Of a stretch of 16,586 nt of DNA, positions 14,985-16,586 are shown piece after piece; position 1 is the first letter of the stretch, and every line of letters starts with the position of its first letter. The DNA comes from Actinomycetota bacterium (GTDB taxonomy: Bacteria; Actinomycetota; UBA4738): the NCBI GenBank assembly GCA_005888465.1, contig VAYJ01000068.1:1-16586 (forward strand), written 5' to 3'. The position numbers and the translations under genes were made by a program. The notes under the pieces are model-generated. The model had not been told where the DNA came from and did no database searches. It was given only the letters and a program-made list of their open reading frames with translations.

Positions 14985-16265
14985 TCAGGTTCTGAGACGC
15001 GGCACGCGGTCAACAACGTTCTCGTAAATCGAATAAAGGCGCTCGCCGATAACCCGCCACTCATAACGACTTACCGCGAGCTTGCGCCCTTGCTCCCGCA
15101 GGGCTTGGCGCAACTCGGGGCTACGGCGCAGCCTTACGATCGCCTCCACCGTATCTGCGGGCGTATCCGCGATGAGGATTTCCTCTCCGGGTCGGGCCGC
15201 CAATCCCTCGGCGCCAAGCGTCGTGGACACCACGGGCACGCCCGCCGCCATCGCTTCGAGGATTTTCAGTCGAGTTCCGCTGCCGAGGCGCAATGGCACG
15301 ATCACCACGGATGCCTCCCGATAGTACGGCCGTACGTCGGCTACGGTCCCGCTGACCTCGATTCCCGGCTGGCCCTCGAGCGCGATCACCTCCGGCGCCG
15401 GATTGCGGCCAACGATCGTGAAGCTCAATTCCGGAACCCGTTCGCGGACCCGCGGCCAGATATCGGCAGCAAAGTGAGCTACCGCATCGATATTTGTGTT
15501 GTAGTCCATCGCTCCGACGAAAACGACCCTGTTGCGGCGCCCGTATTCGCCGGTTCCCTTCTCCCTAAGCAGCCAGCGAGCGTAGGCGTCCTCGATCTGC
15601 TCCTCGCTGTGATAGGCGGTGTCCACCCCGTTTTCGATGATGTGAAGAGACGCCGACGGAAGGTTCTCGAGAAGCCTCCTTTTGTTCCGGTCACTGACGA
15701 CCAGGTGGGCGTCGCAGAGGCGGAGCAACTCCGTCTCCATTCCCTCGAGGAGCCGGGCGGTTCGTCGCGCGTAGAGTCTCCGTGGGAAGCTGGCTACGGT
15801 TTCACTGTACCGCGTCATCGACTCGCTGAAGATGTCGTGCCAATCGCAGAGCACTGGCGGGCGCCCGGGGAAGGCGCGCAGGACAGGGATGTATCGCGCG
15901 AGGTGAACTCCCTCCATCTGGACGGCGTCGAAGGTCATCTCTCGGCCCAGGTCGGCCAGGGCGGCGGAGGCCGATCGGCTTGTATAGTTCAGTACCGTCA
16001 CCGGCGTGGGTCCGGCAAGGCCGCGCACCAGATTCCACACTCCATACGCGGGCGCCTTGGGAAGAACCAGCGACCGCTCGAAGATCGCTTCCGGTGGGAT
16101 GAGTCCGTCATTCTCCGGTTCGGGAGCGGTTTCGGCGGGATCGAATAGGCCGAAATAACTTACGGACGCTCTGCGCGCCAGTTGGCGTGCCAACTGATAG
16201 TCGCGAAGCCGGGCGCCAGCGTTCACCGGCCAGCATTTACGAGGAGAAAAGTAGAGAATCCGCAT
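14985..16265 (-). CDS. Family-4 glycosyltransferase, PEP-CTERM/EpsH-locus type
   Basis: 426-aa GT-B enzyme. The N-domain begins MRILYFSPRKCWPVNAGARLR, matching the 'RILY-S-...-G-R' start of XrtA-associated sugar transferases (TIGR03087-like), and has DWHDIFSESM (141-150). The donor domain has VVSDRNKRRL (189-198), IIENGVD (209-215), VVFVGAMDYNTNID (247-260) and FTIVGRNP (282-289). It closes with the nucleotide-sugar site VPLRLGSGTRLKILEAMAAG (323-342) and PVVSTTLGAEGL. Full length for the family. The ATG at 16265 follows the upstream gene's stop by 9 nt, so the two form a minus-strand operon. No good Shine-Dalgarno is visible, which fits translational coupling. The sugar specificity is unknown. 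Confidence 0.9.
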   Translation of the reverse strand: MRILYFSPRKCWPVNAGARLRDYQLARQLARRASVSYFGLFDPAETAPEPENDGLIPPEAIFERSLVLPKAPAYGVWNLVRGLAGPTPVTVLNYTSRSASAALADLGREMTFDAVQMEGVHLARYIPVLRAFPGRPPVLCDWHDIFSESMTRYSETVASFPRRLYARRTARLLEGMETELLRLCDAHLVVSDRNKRRLLENLPSASLHIIENGVDTAYHSEEQIEDAYARWLLREKGTGEYGRRNRVVFVGAMDYNTNIDAVAHFAADIWPRVRERVPELSFTIVGRNPAPEVIALEGQPGIEVSGTVADVRPYYREASVVIVPLRLGSGTRLKILEAMAAGVPVVSTTLGAEGLAARPGEEILIADTPADTVEAIVRLRRSPELRQALREQGRKLAVSRYEWRVIGERLYSIYENVVDRVPRLRT

Positions 16266-16274
16266 CCGCTACGC

Positions 16275-16586
16275 TTAGGGGCGAATTGAGCGAGGTGTCT
16301 TTCTCGCGATCGGCTGTGGCTCTGCCACCCGGCCTTCGAGCACCTGTGCATAGAGGCGACCGAGTGACTGGCGGTAAGCCTCCGGTGAATATTCAGTCCG
16401 CGCGACCATTTTCGCCTTCTCCCCCAGCCGCCGCCGCTTCTCGGGATCGTGAAGCAGCCGATGGATGGCTGTCGCGAGGCCCTCCGCGTCCCGGATCCCC
16501 ACCAGAATCGCGGTCTCCTCGTGCACAACAATTTCGGGGATGCCACCGGCGCGCGTGGCCACCACCGGAGTCCCCGCGATCATCGC
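16275..16586 (-). CDS. Family-4 glycosyltransferase, C-terminal part (cut by window edge)
   Basis: The last 103 or so residues of a glycosyltransferase whose start lies beyond the window's right end. The visible AMIAGTPVVATRAGGIPEIV is the end of the E-x7-E donor-binding motif. GLATAIHRLLHDPEKRRRLG and a final helix with YSPEAYRQSLGRLYAQVL are the usual C-terminal family-4 elements. A short basic tail ends at TAA (16275-16277). It is the upstream partner of the adjacent minus-strand glycosyltransferase. The in-window ATG is internal, not the start. Confidence 0.88.
   Translation of the reverse strand, partial: AMIAGTPVVATRAGGIPEIVVHEETAILVGIRDAEGLATAIHRLLHDPEKRRRLGEKAKMVARTEYSPEAYRQSLGRLYAQVLEGRVAEPQPIARKTPRSIRP

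Noticed and set aside
14886..16148. Plus-strand 420-codon frame opposite the minus-strand glycosyltransferase
   Set aside because: The minus frame carries the complete GT-B motif set; the plus translation has none.
1..16586. tRNA, rRNA, CRISPR arrays, insertion sequences
   Set aside because: No cloverleaf-like, rRNA-like, direct-repeat/spacer or transposase signal was noticed on either strand.

Overview
The window is GC-rich (by eye about two-thirds G+C) and densely coded. It carries a bacterial exopolysaccharide (EPS) biosynthesis locus of the kind often linked to the exosortase A (XrtA/PEP-CTERM) system in Gram-negative bacteria. Protein style suggests a high-GC environmental Gram-negative, for example Methylomirabilota/Rokubacteria or a deltaproteobacterial or betaproteobacterial relative. 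I cannot place it more precisely from sequence alone. No exosortase gene and no PEP-CTERM sorting tail is present, so the XrtA link is an inference from gene content.

Region 1 (93-7654, + strand) is a tight operon. It runs: sigma-54-dependent response regulator, Wzz-type chain-length protein, ExeA-like AAA ATPase, CpsD/CapB-type tyrosine autokinase, polyprenyl-phosphate sugar transferase, processive family-2 glycosyltransferase. Three junctions are ATGA stop/start overlaps and the others are gaps of 7-13 nt, so translation is probably coupled.

Region 2 (7655-10441, +) starts with a 334-nt non-coding stretch. It holds overlapping inverted repeats and a good -24/-12 (sigma-54) promoter candidate. 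Two secreted proteins follow, both with an ASA|Q signal-peptidase site: a fibronectin-III plus two-Cys-repeat protein, and a protein with an Ig-like domain plus an all-helical C-terminal domain that may act on polysaccharide.

Region 3 (10442-14723, +) holds a 592-nt gap, an AsnB-type glutamine-dependent amidotransferase, a 408-nt gap and a GT-B glycosyltransferase. Each gap contains another sigma-54-like promoter candidate, and an 8-bp inverted repeat lies just upstream of asnB.

Region 4 (14985-16586, - strand) holds two family-4 glycosyltransferases in a convergent operon. The upstream one is cut by the window edge.

Working model (inference): the head-of-operon activator with RNA polymerase-sigma-54 switches on the secreted proteins and perhaps the amidotransferase and downstream glycosyltransferase. 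The operon makes the lipid-linked sugar, extends it and controls chain length. Floc-forming Zoogloea provide a published precedent for RpoN, a PrsR-type regulator and an AsnB homologue acting in EPS/floc formation.
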